A stretch of 53,801 bases of DNA, taken from contig WRAX01000017.1 of NCBI GenBank assembly GCA_009779935.1, forward strand, positions 1 to 53,801, given 5' to 3'. This stretch comes from Defluviitaleaceae bacterium. Its GTDB lineage: Bacteria > Bacillota > Clostridia > Lachnospirales > WRAX01. A model generated the notes under the pieces. The model ran no database searches and was not told the DNA's origin. It was given only the letters and a program-made list of their open reading frames with translations. A program made the translations under genes and the position numbers. Of the stretch, positions 22,650-31,416 are shown piece by piece (positions within the stretch are counted from its first letter, which is position 1; each line of letters begins with the position of its first letter).

Positions 22650-23903
22650 ATGGGAGCAAGGCAAGGGGTATTGGCCGTAATAGCATCGGTGGCAATTCAA
22701 CTAACATTGGGTATTATCTATATTTGGAGCGTTTTCCAAACAGGCATCGCCAATGCCATTTTTAATGGCAACAACGCCCATGCGGCAATGGTTTTTTCCA
22801 TTGTTTTAGCACTTTTTGGTATTGGTGGGCTGGTTGGCGGCAAGTTGGCGGCAAGGTTTGGTTTGCGGCGGGTAATTTTTCTTGGCGGCTTAATTTTGGG
22901 TACAGGCACCCTTATAGCATCTTTTGTACAGCCGGAATTTGGATGGCTTTTGTGGCTCTCCTACGGGCTTTTGGGTGGGCTTGGTATGGGTTTTACATAT
23001 AGTACCACCATAGCTTGTGCACAAAAGTGGTATCCACATAAAAAGGGCATGATAACGGGCATTATCGTTGCCGCCCTTGGTTTTGGCGGTGTAATCTTCA
23101 CCCCGCTAATCGAATGGATGATTGGTATTTTCGGCGGCGTTGGCACATTGTACCAAGTCGGCGGCGAAATGATGACCTTGCGGGTGCTTGCGGCGGTGTT
23201 TTTTGTTGTGTGCAGTGCGGGCAGCATTTTTACTGTAGAGCCGCCCGAAGGACATATGGCAGACAAGGCCGCTGCAAGCCCAAAAGCGGCAGGTACAGCC
23301 CGCAATTTTACCAGCAAAGAAATGATTAAAACCCCGCAGTTTTACCTGCTTACAGCGGCTTTCATCTTCTCCGTAATCGGCGGGTTGATGATGATTGGCT
23401 TCGCCCGTCCAATTGCGGTAGCCCATGGGCTATACGAAACCGCAACCATTGGTGTTTTGGCAATCGCCTTGTTCAACTCCATCGGCCGCTTGTTTTGGGG
23501 GGCAATGTCCGACCGTTTAGGGCGCATTCCCACCCTCATCATCCTGCTTGCCCTTTCCGGCGGCATGTCTTTGATGATGAATGTGGTAAGCGGATATTTT
23601 ATTTATGTGATAATCGCCCTTATTGGATTTAGTTTTGGCGGCATACTAAGCAACTTCCCCGCCCTTACTTCCGATTTATTTGGCAGCAAGTTTATGGGCG
23701 AAAATTATGGCTTTGTACTTATGGGCTTTGGTGTTGGCGCAATTATATCCAGCCAGGTTGCAGGGCATTTTGCCAATGTTTCCCAGTATTATGATGATAT
23801 CAGCCGCCTGTCCCCCGCCTTTATAACGGCGGCAACATTTGCAGGCCTGGGTATTATTATTATGGTAATCCTGCGGGTTTTTGGCAAAAAGGCGGCCGCA
23901 TAG
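22650..23903 (+). CDS. MFS transporter, oxalate/formate antiporter (OFA) family
   Basis: 417 residues with twelve membrane segments. The opening (QLTLGIIYIWSVFQTGI) and the loop GGKLAARFGLRRVIFLGG are typical of OFA-family antiporters, as is AMSDRLGRIPTLI in the second half. Members exchange oxalate/formate or other monocarboxylates; the substrate here is not known. ATG 22650 has GGAGGG 5 bases before, better than upstream in-frame starts at 22602 and 22623. Divergent from blaI and next to its operator 2, so it may be co-regulated. The protease gene follows by 1 base. Confidence 0.9.
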   Translation: MGARQGVLAVIASVAIQLTLGIIYIWSVFQTGIANAIFNGNNAHAAMVFSIVLALFGIGGLVGGKLAARFGLRRVIFLGGLILGTGTLIASFVQPEFGWLLWLSYGLLGGLGMGFTYSTTIACAQKWYPHKKGMITGIIVAALGFGGVIFTPLIEWMIGIFGGVGTLYQVGGEMMTLRVLAAVFFVVCSAGSIFTVEPPEGHMADKAAASPKAAGTARNFTSKEMIKTPQFYLLTAAFIFSVIGGLMMIGFARPIAVAHGLYETATIGVLAIALFNSIGRLFWGAMSDRLGRIPTLIILLALSGGMSLMMNVVSGYFIYVIIALIGFSFGGILSNFPALTSDLFGSKFMGENYGFVLMGFGVGAIISSQVAGHFANVSQYYDDISRLSPAFITAATFAGLGIIIMVILRVFGKKAAA

Positions 23904-23904
23904 T

Positions 23905-24585
23905 ATGGAAAGCGTCAAAAATCGTAACGTATGGATGATTGTTGTGTTTGCATTATTGGCATGTGTGGCTCATGGGGTCGTGCTGTTCACACCTTTTAAT
24001 GATTATGTTTACACATCCTTAGTAAAGCTTACCCTTTTTACGGGCTTGCCCCTGCTACACTTTGCAATTTCAAAAGAAGGCCGGTTTAGGGGTTTGTTTT
24101 TGCCATGGGAAAATAAAAAGAGCAAAAAGCTCTCAATCTTACTGGGGGCGGTTGCATTTGTTGCTGTTTTTATCGGTTTTGCCATAATACGCCCGTGGCT
24201 GGACGGGGTCATGGTTGTTAATGCCCTGTCCAATGCAGGCATCACCGGCGACAACTATATTTTCGCAATAACTTACTACATAATCATAAACGTAGCGTTG
24301 GAAGAGTTATTTTTTAGGGGCTTTATCTTCCTAACCCTTTACAGGATGGGGTATAAACATTTTGCCCACATTTTTTCCAGCCTTTTATTCGCCCTTTATC
24401 ATGTGGCAATTATGCGGTATGGGGCAACGCCCGGCCTGTTGCTTGTAAGTGCCGCAGGGCTGGTTGCGGTAGGGCTTGTGTTTAACCAAATAACAAAAAG
24501 ATGTGGTAACGTGATTGGCAGTTATATTGTACACGCCAGTGCCAGCTTGGCAATTAGTTTAGTTGGGTTTTATTTTATACGCTGA
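23905..24585 (+). CDS. CPBP family intramembrane glutamic endopeptidase
   Basis: 226 residues, about six to seven membrane segments. The CPBP (Abi, CAAX-protease-like) motif EExxxR is E133-E134-R138 in ALEELFFRGF, with further conserved histidines in ALYHVAIM and VHASASLA. Bacterial members process or protect against peptides, or act in immunity to bacteriocins, but many have no known task. The start is ATG 23905, one base after the MFS stop, with AAGGCGG about 13 bases upstream inside that gene; translation is probably coupled. A terminator follows 30 bases after the stop. Confidence 0.88.
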   Translation: MESVKNRNVWMIVVFALLACVAHGVVLFTPFNDYVYTSLVKLTLFTGLPLLHFAISKEGRFRGLFLPWENKKSKKLSILLGAVAFVAVFIGFAIIRPWLDGVMVVNALSNAGITGDNYIFAITYYIIINVALEELFFRGFIFLTLYRMGYKHFAHIFSSLLFALYHVAIMRYGATPGLLLVSAAGLVAVGLVFNQITKRCGNVIGSYIVHASASLAISLVGFYFIR

Positions 24586-24614
24586 TACTTGGACATATCT
24601 GTGCCCAATAAAAT

Positions 24615-24656
24615 AAGCCGCTTTGCGTAGTGTGATGATACTGCACAAAGTGGCTT
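24615..24656. terminator. Convergent terminator between CPBP and coiled-coil genes
   Basis: AAGCCGCTTTG (24615-24625) pairs with CAAAGTGGCTT (24646-24656) with one G-T wobble; the inner part can extend the stem. TTATTTTATT follows on the minus strand and TTATATTA on the plus strand. Confidence 0.6.
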
Positions 24657-25036
24657 TATATTATCCTTAGTTTTTCTTCATGGGTTTGGGTGGTTATGGT
24701 TAAGTGCTCAACTTTTCTATTTACATCCATGAGAAGGTTGTAATCTTCATTTTGCTGGTGCATTACCCCATGCACCAGGGTTGTAAGTTCGGAATGGGTT
24801 TGCTCTAAGCCGGCTAAGCGAGCATCCATACTGTCAAGTCGGCACTCCACACTATCTAATCGGCGTTCTACGCTATCTAATCGGCGTTCTACATTGTCCA
24901 AGCGGCGTTCTACGCCACCAAGTCTTAGCTCTACACCATCCAGCCTACGCTCCACGCCACCAAGTTTGTGGTTGGTTTCCGCTTGCCCTCTAAGTAATTC
25001 ATCTAAAATAACTAAAATCCTATCTTCATTGGTCAC
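24656..25036 (-). CDS. Heptad-repeat coiled-coil protein
   Basis: 126 residues. Residues about 26-80 repeat the seven-residue unit RRLDxVE (variants ELRLGGV, CRLDSME, ARLAGLE) about eight times without proline, a long parallel coiled coil. A further helix follows (LTTLVHGVMHQQNEDYNLL). It resembles short clostridial hypothetical proteins with this repeat, which have no assigned function. GTG 25036 has AAGGTGG 7 bases before. DNA repeats of 21 bases underlie the heptads, so copy number may vary between strains. Confidence 0.75.
   Translation of the reverse strand: MTNEDRILVILDELLRGQAETNHKLGGVERRLDGVELRLGGVERRLDNVERRLDSVERRLDSVECRLDSMDARLAGLEQTHSELTTLVHGVMHQQNEDYNLLMDVNRKVEHLTITTQTHEEKLRII
24836..24964 (-). 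repeat. 21-base tandem repeat encoding heptads
   Basis: About six imperfect copies of a 21-base unit (plus-strand form near CTAATCGGCGTTCTACGCTA). Two central copies (24856-24898) are almost identical; outer copies are more diverged. Confidence 0.8.
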
Positions 25037-25092
25037 TTCATCACCACCTTTATTTTAGTTTAACATATTCGGCCAGCTTTGTAAAATATTTT

Positions 25093-26145
25093 TTATCTCT
25101 TTTTAAAAAGCAAGCCCCCGCCACGCAAAATGATGGCAAAAACAATAAACACCCCAAAAAAACCAAATGCAGTGTATCCATAAGAAACCATGGTGGAAAA
25201 GCCCAGATGGGCGGCGGTTACACCCAAAGCCGAGATACCGATTCTAATTTGTGCTTTACTGAATTTAGTGCGGCTTGCCAGCCAGTTTGTAAGCGCAAAT
25301 GCGTTTGTAACAGCTGTGGTAAAAATTGCTAAAAATAGCAAAACCGTGTAGCCATAGGCAATTGCGGGCGCAAAGCTTTGCCCCAAAGCAAGCATGGGTA
25401 ATTGCGCATCCTGCACAATGGGTAGGTTGGCAAGCAGGGCAACCACAAAAATTACACCAATAATGGCTATTAGGCCACCACCCAAAAGCCCGCCCCAGCG
25501 TGCAATTTTAGGGCTGGTGGCAAGGTTTGGCATGGCGGCAAGCACCGCCACAGCGGTTATCATATTATATGATGCGTAAACAATAGCGGAAAACGGCCAC
25601 ATTATGGTGCTTTGAGATGCCTGCGTTATTGCAGGTTCTGCCCTGTTAAAAATGGCCAAAATACCCATAAATAGGGCTCCCACCACTAATATGGGGGTTA
25701 TTATTGCATTTGCTTTTACAATCCCATCAATACCAAACAACAAAACCCCGAACGATAAAACAGCAAGGATAAATGCACCTGCCGAAAAGGGCAAATTTAG
25801 GGCTTGCTGCCCCATTGCCCCTGCCCCCGCTAACATTGCAGCAAAAATAACAAAAATAAATAACCCGGTAACCACATCCAGCACAGCACCCAGCTTACGC
25901 CCAAAAACAGCACCCATAAAGGTTTTATAGTCACCAATGCCTTCCCGCACACAAATGGCCAGCACCGCCCAGCCGCATAGGGCAATAATCAAGCCTGCTA
26001 AAATAATGCCAAAAATCCCCATATGTCCATATCGCAGAAAAAAAGTTAAATGCTCTTGTCCGGAAGCAAAGCCCGCCCCGAATATAAGCCCTGCAAAAAT
26101 ACAAACAATTTTAGCGATTTTTGCCAAGTTTTTGCCCTTATCCAT
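25093..26145 (-). CDS. YkvI-like membrane protein (LeuT-fold transporter family)
   Basis: 350 residues with about ten membrane segments. The N-terminal block IAKIVCIFAGLIFGAGFASG, with the glycine-rich broken first helix (FGAGFASGQE), is the hallmark of the YkvI family, which belongs to the amino acid-polyamine-cation/LeuT-like group. The transported compound is unknown. ATG 26145 has AAAGGGG 8 bases upstream; an in-frame GTG at 26154 lies inside that site. It is probably a single gene or cotranscribed with the coiled-coil gene 56 bases downstream. Confidence 0.8.
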   Translation of the reverse strand: MDKGKNLAKIAKIVCIFAGLIFGAGFASGQEHLTFFLRYGHMGIFGIILAGLIIALCGWAVLAICVREGIGDYKTFMGAVFGRKLGAVLDVVTGLFIFVIFAAMLAGAGAMGQQALNLPFSAGAFILAVLSFGVLLFGIDGIVKANAIITPILVVGALFMGILAIFNRAEPAITQASQSTIMWPFSAIVYASYNMITAVAVLAAMPNLATSPKIARWGGLLGGGLIAIIGVIFVVALLANLPIVQDAQLPMLALGQSFAPAIAYGYTVLLFLAIFTTAVTNAFALTNWLASRTKFSKAQIRIGISALGVTAAHLGFSTMVSYGYTAFGFFGVFIVFAIILRGGGLLFKKR

Positions 26146-26183
26146 AGCATGCACCCCTTTGAAAGTGTATGCTTGTCAAGTTG

Positions 26184-27386
26184 TTATATGCCGAAGAAAT
26201 GCACCAGCATAGCGGCAGCACAACCCCTTGTTAGATATGATTGCGAAAGTTGCTGCGGCAATGTAGCTTGGCAAGCCACATGCCCTACTATTTCCAAATA
26301 TTGCCTAAGCATCCCATGTGCCTCTTGTGCAGTAACTATGTCATGCGGGCGAAAATTTCCATCATTTTCAACCAAACCCACACTAACCGCCCAAATGGCA
26401 ACCGGGTAATACCAAGCACTTTCTGAAACATCCAAAAAGCCGGCAGGTTTTATTGAAAAAGTAGATCCATTGTTGAAATAGTGAGCATTTATCACGGCAT
26501 GTAAAAAGGTTGCACGGCTAATAGGTTGGTTTGGTGCAAAATATCCCGCAGAAAAGGCATTCAAAATGCCTTTTGACCCCAAAATTGCCGCATAACAGGC
26601 GGGCACAGGCAAAACCACAGCATGCATGGGCGGCGGGGCGGCCTGCATTGGTTTAGGGGTTCTTTTTGATTGTGGCAATTGTTGTTGCGGGAGTCTTACC
26701 GTTGTACTTAAAGAAGGTACGGGCAAGCCACTTTGCAGCCGGTCATCAAAAAGCCCGTCATCATAATTGCCGTTTCTCTCATCATCAGGGATTGCGGGTG
26801 GTTGCGGCTGCGATGGCGGCTGTTGCGGCGGGGCCTGCCCGCCTATGGGCATCCAAATAGGGTTAATGGTTGCTACAATTTGCCCGGGATATGCACCCGG
26901 CGGCATTACAAAACCATTTTCGTGTATAAGAATCGGGCTTTGCCAGCCCGCCAGCCTATACCCTTCTCTGGTAAGTGCAGGCAAGGTAACGGGTGTGTTG
27001 GCAGCAAACTGCAACTCTTCCCCATTAATCAACACTCTATATAGTATGTCAAAATTGCCCCTTACCACCACATCATGGTGGGGCATTTGCATATATAAGG
27101 GTGGTATGCCCGAAAACCGAGGTGTTGGGCCGCCTTGCCAATTTATAAACTGGAAAAATGGCATGCCTTCCATGGTAATCCAAAAATCTTCCCCGGCAGG
27201 GGCATAAATGAAGGGATTCGACCCTTGGTCATATTCCACTTGCCATCCAAATGCCCCCATTTCCACGGCGGGGCGGGCGTATTTTACAAATTGCCCATCA
27301 ACATAAACAGCAGTAAAAACCCTAAACACATCCTGTGTCAAAATTGCCGTTGCGCAAACTGCCAAAATTGCCAAAATTTTACTCAC
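26184..27386 (-). CDS. Secreted SLH-domain protein
   Basis: 400 residues from GTG 27386 (GGGG 9 bases before; a longer frame to 27497 has no site and would spoil the signal peptide). Signal-like segment SKILAILAVCATAILT at 2-18. Residues 40-215 hold a beta-rich region including REGYRLAGWQSP, similar to InlB-type beta-grasp repeats. A Pro/Gln-rich linker covers about 210-300. The C-terminus has S-layer homology sequence: YFAPNQPISRATFLHAVI, GFLDVSESAWYYPVAIWA and NDGNFRPHDIVTAQEA. SLH modules bind secondary wall polymers, so this is a non-covalent surface protein. It is divergent from the amidase gene. Confidence 0.82.
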   Translation of the reverse strand: MSKILAILAVCATAILTQDVFRVFTAVYVDGQFVKYARPAVEMGAFGWQVEYDQGSNPFIYAPAGEDFWITMEGMPFFQFINWQGGPTPRFSGIPPLYMQMPHHDVVVRGNFDILYRVLINGEELQFAANTPVTLPALTREGYRLAGWQSPILIHENGFVMPPGAYPGQIVATINPIWMPIGGQAPPQQPPSQPQPPAIPDDERNGNYDDGLFDDRLQSGLPVPSLSTTVRLPQQQLPQSKRTPKPMQAAPPPMHAVVLPVPACYAAILGSKGILNAFSAGYFAPNQPISRATFLHAVINAHYFNNGSTFSIKPAGFLDVSESAWYYPVAIWAVSVGLVENDGNFRPHDIVTAQEAHGMLRQYLEIVGHVACQATLPQQLSQSYLTRGCAAAMLVHFFGI

Positions 27387-27410
27387 AAATATCAATCCCC
27401 TTTGTCGATA

Positions 27411-27439
27411 ATTATATAACTTCGTCGAATATCTGTCAA
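27411..27439 (-). promoter_or_regulatory. Sigma-A promoter of the SLH gene
   Basis: On the minus strand, TTGACA (27439-27434), 17 bases, TATAAT (27416-27411). Confidence 0.88.
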
Positions 27440-27470
27440 GTATTTGTATAGTAAATGTTGGTTGCGGACG

Positions 27471-27479
27471 TGATATAAT
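27471..27479 (+). promoter_or_regulatory. Extended -10 promoter of the amidase gene
   Basis: TGATATAAT (27471-27479) is a TGnTATAAT extended -10 element; no good -35 box is found 17 bases upstream. Confidence 0.5.
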
Positions 27480-27541
27480 TGGAATACATTGGAACAAGGT
27501 GAACTTTTTTCACCTACTGCATTGTTGAAGGGAGATATTGT

Positions 27542-28273
27542 ATGAAAATTTTTATTGATGCAGGCCACAACCACAGCGGCTTTAACATGGGTGCCGTAGG
27601 AAATGGGATGAGAGAGCAGGATATTACTTTTTCTGTGGCATATCTGCTTGCGCCTATTTTAGAGCGGGCAGGGCTTACGGTGCGCCTATCCCGCCCTACT
27701 TTGGAAACCAATTTGGGTATTGATAATGCCAGCTCCATAAACACCCGCTGGCAAATGGCCAACGATTGGGGTGCTGACTATTTTGTAAGCATACATGTTA
27801 ATGCCGGGGGCGGCACAGGGGCAGAAACCCTTTATGGCAGGGCAAATTCGGCAGAATTTGCAAGGGTTGTGCAGGATGTGTACAGCAAAGCCATGGGCCT
27901 GCGCAACCGCCGTGTGTGGCTTAGGGAGGATTTAGGAGTGTTGCGCAACACAAAAATGCCCGCAATACTTATAGAAACGGCGTTTATCGATGCGCCGCAG
28001 GGCAGCCCCGATTTGGAAATTTTGCGCAACAAACATACCCAGATGGCACAGGCCATTGGAGATGGGATTTTACAGTATCTGGGTGTAGAGGCTCAGTCAA
28101 ATCCGGTAGCGGAGCGTTTTAACCAAGTAGCAGAAATGCCCATCTGGGCAAGTCCCACCATCCAAAAACTGGTGGATAAAGGCTTTTTGTCAGGCACCGG
28201 GCAGGGGTTGGATTTATCTCTTGATATGATACGAATCTTCGTTATTAACGATAGGGTGGGTTTATACGGTTAA
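27542..28273 (+). CDS. N-acetylmuramoyl-L-alanine amidase (Amidase_3)
   Basis: 243 residues. The zinc amidase site is complete: H9 (DAGHNHSG), E25 (MREQD), H85 (SIHVNA) and the catalytic E145 (LIETAFID). The enzyme cuts the bond between muramic acid and the stem peptide. The C-terminal 45 residues (WASPTIQKLVDKGFLSG, LDLSLDMIRIFVIND) match a short tail common in endolysin-type clostridial amidases. No signal peptide is present, so export would need lysis or a non-classical route; it may be a prophage relic or mother-cell lysin. AAGGGAGA precedes the ATG. The stop overlaps the convergent AlkD-like gene by 12 bases. Confidence 0.92.
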   Translation: MKIFIDAGHNHSGFNMGAVGNGMREQDITFSVAYLLAPILERAGLTVRLSRPTLETNLGIDNASSINTRWQMANDWGADYFVSIHVNAGGGTGAETLYGRANSAEFARVVQDVYSKAMGLRNRRVWLREDLGVLRNTKMPAILIETAFIDAPQGSPDLEILRNKHTQMAQAIGDGILQYLGVEAQSNPVAERFNQVAEMPIWASPTIQKLVDKGFLSGTGQGLDLSLDMIRIFVINDRVGLYG

Positions 28274-29365
28274 ATCAAATTCCAGCGTGCCACGCTCTGC
28301 ACCATTAACAATTAATGTGATTGAATGAATACCGGCGTAATGCTTGCGTGTGGACAAATCCCTAAACGAATGGGTTTTGGCATAGGGCTTGCGCTGGTCT
28401 TTTTTCATGGCAATTTCGGATATTTGGAAAATTTTGGGGCTTTGTTTGCCATTCGCCTTTACAAAACCAATGGTATATTCCAGCCGCACTTTGGTGTCCT
28501 TTTTGGTGTGTATGTTAAAGTAAAATTCAATACTTTCGCCAATTTTAACGGTTTTTGACGACAGGGCAAAGCCGCTTGCATTCACCGCATCCGCATCACT
28601 AAACCCGAAAACCGCCATAACAGCGGTATGCCTGCGTTTTAGCAGGGTACGGCAGGCATGCTTAACAAGCCAGTCGGTTTGAGGGCTTGTGCCATGCCAG
28701 CGTCCCGCAATTTCCGCCACCAAATCGGGGTGGGTTTTAGAAATGTCGTTAAGATTGTTAGCAACGCTTCTGCGCACATATTCGGAAGGGTCATCTTTTA
28801 ATTGTTCCAAAATGGGCAGTACCGGGGTGGGGTCTTTCTTAAATTTGGGCAAAGCCTGCGCCCAAGGCAGGGCAGGTCGGCAACCCTCGCTTGCCAGCCT
28901 GCGTATATGCTCGTTTTCATCCTTTGCCCATGCCATCATCTGCGCCATCATGCGCTCTTCATGGTTTATGATGAAGGGGCGCACAGCAAATTCTGCGGAT
29001 GCGTAAGGGGTGTAGCGGGCAAGTGCCGCCATAGATAAATCCCAATGCTGCTCATCCTGCCCGTAAACTTCCACAAAATCAGGAAAGGACATTACTCCAA
29101 ACTCCGCCCAGCCCCCATCGGCATTGTATTGGTTTAGGGTGGCATCAATCACCTGCAACGCTTCGGGATAATCCTGCGGCAAAAATTTGCCCAAATTTAG
29201 GGTTATTTGGCGCATGCGCTGTTTTAACTCCAGCCCATCCCATGTGTTATCCATTATGGATGCAACAAAATCGGCCGCCGAAAAGGGCGGGTATGCCTTT
29301 TTAACATTATTTGCCAGCCTACTTAAATACTCGTGGTTTATAAGGCTTTTTAGTGTGTCGCTCAT
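28262..29365 (-). CDS. DNA alkylation repair protein (AlkD-like, HEAT repeats)
   Basis: 367 residues of helical HEAT-like repeats. Family features include WDLSMAALARYTPYASAEFAVRPFI, ENEHIRRLASEGCRPALPWA and DPSEYVRRSVANNLNDISK (each only in part here: ASEGCRPALPWA, RRSVANNLNDISK). AlkD-type glycosylases remove alkylated bases such as 3-methyladenine without base flipping. A beta-rich C-terminal extension of about 100 residues (from FALSSKTVKIGESIEF) is seen in one subgroup. AGAGGAGAG lies 6 bases before ATG 29365. It is the last gene of the recN-containing minus-strand run. Confidence 0.88.
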   Translation of the reverse strand: MSDTLKSLINHEYLSRLANNVKKAYPPFSAADFVASIMDNTWDGLELKQRMRQITLNLGKFLPQDYPEALQVIDATLNQYNADGGWAEFGVMSFPDFVEVYGQDEQHWDLSMAALARYTPYASAEFAVRPFIINHEERMMAQMMAWAKDENEHIRRLASEGCRPALPWAQALPKFKKDPTPVLPILEQLKDDPSEYVRRSVANNLNDISKTHPDLVAEIAGRWHGTSPQTDWLVKHACRTLLKRRHTAVMAVFGFSDADAVNASGFALSSKTVKIGESIEFYFNIHTKKDTKVRLEYTIGFVKANGKQSPKIFQISEIAMKKDQRKPYAKTHSFRDLSTRKHYAGIHSITLIVNGAERGTLEFDLTV

Positions 29366-29414
29366 CGCACTCTCCTCTGATCCGCTATTTCAAATTCAAA
29401 AACAACAGGGTTAT

Positions 29415-29724
29415 TTATATTTTCGCTAAGTGAAGTTGATCAACCGACTTAATTTTAAGCTTTATCACCAATGCCCTTTGAAGTTCGTATAACTGCCCGC
29501 CTGCACATCTTTCGAAATGCAGCCCCACATTTGGTGGCGGGCTTACATGCTTCCCTTCCCTTGCACGCTTATAATGCCCATGGGAGCATTTGAATTGTAG
29601 CGTCAATGCACCATCGCATCCTCCAATGTCCTATATGTTTTTGCAGAATGTTCTCGAAAATCGATACCACATCTTCCGGGATGCCGCTTTTCTTCTTTTT
29701 CATTTCGCTTACCATGATTTTCAT
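29415..29724 (-). pseudogene. Frameshifted small gene downstream of recN
   Basis: ATG 29724 with GGAAGG 6 bases before it opens a frame reading KKKKSGIPEDVVSIFENILQ and ending at a stop near 29567. From about 29620 the neighbouring frame is open to a stop at 29415 and reads naturally as a continuation (CDGALTLQFKCSHGHYK to DQLHLAKI). A single extra base near 29615-29630 would explain both. The joined product would be about 100 residues, charged, with paired Cys/His residues. No family was recognised. An indel, a sequence error or true frameshifting cannot be told apart here. Confidence 0.5.
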
Positions 29725-29742
29725 CGCAAGCCTTCCGTTGCT

Positions 29743-31401
29743 TTATTTACCTGCCAACTTGCGCATTTCGGTAGCGGCGGACATGGTTGTGTCCGTTATT
29801 TGTGCGCCGCCGATAAGGCGTGCAATTTCGGCAACCACACCATCTTCGGGCAGTTTGTGTACATGGGTTACGGTGCGCTCGCCTCTCGGTGTTTTTTCGA
29901 TAAGGAAATTAACATCCCCCATGGCGGCAATTTGGGGCAGGTGGGTAATGCATAGGATTTGGTGGCCTTTGCTGATAACCGATAACTTTTCCGCCACCTG
30001 TTGCGCCGTGCGCCCGCTTATGCCCGTGTCAATTTCGTCAAAAATAAAGGTTTCTATGGTATCATAGGCGGCAAGGGTCGTTTTTAGGGCAAGCATGGTG
30101 CGGGACATTTCGCCGCCCGATGCGATTTTGGATAGGGGGTACACTTCCTCACCTTTGTTGGTGGAAATCATAAACTCGGCATTGTCAAAACCATCCCGCC
30201 CAAAGCCCTTGCGCCTTTGAATGTCGATGTGAAAACGGGCAGCCTCCATACCCAAACCATGCAAAATGCCTTCGATTTGGGAGGATAATTCAGCGGCAGC
30301 ATCTTTGCGGATCTTGGACATTAACAAGCATGCACGCCCAATTTCCTTTTCCAGTGACTTTTTTTGGTCTGCCAGCCGTTCCAGCTCATCTTGGCTGTTT
30401 TCGATTCTATCAAATTTTCCTTGTAACTCCTCAGCATATTCCAAAATTTGGGGTATATCTTTTTTGTACTTGGCTTTTAGGCGGTATAGCAAATCCAGCC
30501 TTTCCTCTATTTTATCAAGCTCCTCGGGGTCATGGTCCAGGGCTTCGGTGTAGCGTGCATGGTCTTTGGTTATTTCCAGCAACTGCTCGTGCAAAGTTTC
30601 CAGTTTTGCGGCAATATCCGCACGGGACGGGTCAATGGTCGCCAAATTACGTGCAAATTCCAATCCGCCGCCAATGTCTGCCGTTGCCCCAAGGGCTTCT
30701 GCCAGCCCATTTGCTGCCAAAGTTAGTTTTTCGCCTTGTTGCAGGAAATTTTTGCGCTCTTGCAGTTCCTCCTCCTCATTTGGTTGCGGTTCTGCCACCC
30801 TAATTTCTTCCAGTTGAAATTGGTAAAACTCCAAACGGTCGGCGGGTATGCCGCCCTCTTCTGATAAGTTTGTAATGGTCTTTTGCAGGATTTTGTATTG
30901 GCTTATTAGCTCCGACAGCTGCGCTTTTGGCTGCGCCAATTGCTCTTGGCAAAACCTATCCAACAAATGTAAATGCTTGGAGAAATTTAACAAGGACTGA
31001 TGCTCGTGCTGGCCATGAATGTCAATTAAAAGACCTGCCACATCCCGCAACATGCCTATGGTGACGGTTTTACCATTTATCTTGCAAGCCGTTTTACCCA
31101 GTGCAGTGTGGCTGCGGTGGATAAAAACCGCCCCATCCTCCTCAATGGCAACGCCCATTTGGGCAATGCGGGCAGCCACATCAATATTTGCCACGGTAAA
31201 AAACGCCTCCACAGCGGCAAATTCTGCCCCGTGGCGCACAAAATCCTTGCCCACACGGTTGCCCAGCACAAAATTAATGCTGTCAATCAAAATGGACTTG
31301 CCTGCGCCGGTTTCTCCCGTAAGAATGTTTAGGCCCCTGCCGAACTGCACCTGCGCCTCTTCAATTAAAGCCACATTACTTACTTTTAGATGTTCTAACA
31401 T
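29743..31401 (-). CDS. recN: DNA repair protein RecN
   Basis: 552 residues, the usual RecN length. Walker A NILTGETGAGKSILIDSI at about 25-42, long coiled-coil arms (residues 150-370), signature SGGEMSRTMLALK and Walker B IFDEIDTGISG near 460. RecN is an SMC-like ATPase acting early at double-strand breaks. It sits in its conserved place at the end of the nusB-dxs-nadK gene series. GGGGAATATT precedes the ATG. A short gap (15 bases) to the upstream GNAT gene shows cotranscription. Confidence 0.97.
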   Translation of the reverse strand: MLEHLKVSNVALIEEAQVQFGRGLNILTGETGAGKSILIDSINFVLGNRVGKDFVRHGAEFAAVEAFFTVANIDVAARIAQMGVAIEEDGAVFIHRSHTALGKTACKINGKTVTIGMLRDVAGLLIDIHGQHEHQSLLNFSKHLHLLDRFCQEQLAQPKAQLSELISQYKILQKTITNLSEEGGIPADRLEFYQFQLEEIRVAEPQPNEEEELQERKNFLQQGEKLTLAANGLAEALGATADIGGGLEFARNLATIDPSRADIAAKLETLHEQLLEITKDHARYTEALDHDPEELDKIEERLDLLYRLKAKYKKDIPQILEYAEELQGKFDRIENSQDELERLADQKKSLEKEIGRACLLMSKIRKDAAAELSSQIEGILHGLGMEAARFHIDIQRRKGFGRDGFDNAEFMISTNKGEEVYPLSKIASGGEMSRTMLALKTTLAAYDTIETFIFDEIDTGISGRTAQQVAEKLSVISKGHQILCITHLPQIAAMGDVNFLIEKTPRGERTVTHVHKLPEDGVVAEIARLIGGAQITDTTMSAATEMRKLAGK

Positions 31402-31416
31402 AATATTCCCCTAAAC

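Noticed and set aside
24836-24964. CRISPR array
   Set aside because: The repeat is 21 bases, contiguous, and encodes heptads in a coiled-coil protein; there are no spacers and no cas genes.
29606-30067. 153-residue plus-strand open frame opposite recN and the broken gene
   Set aside because: recN is well supported on the other strand, and the plus-strand start has no ribosome binding site.
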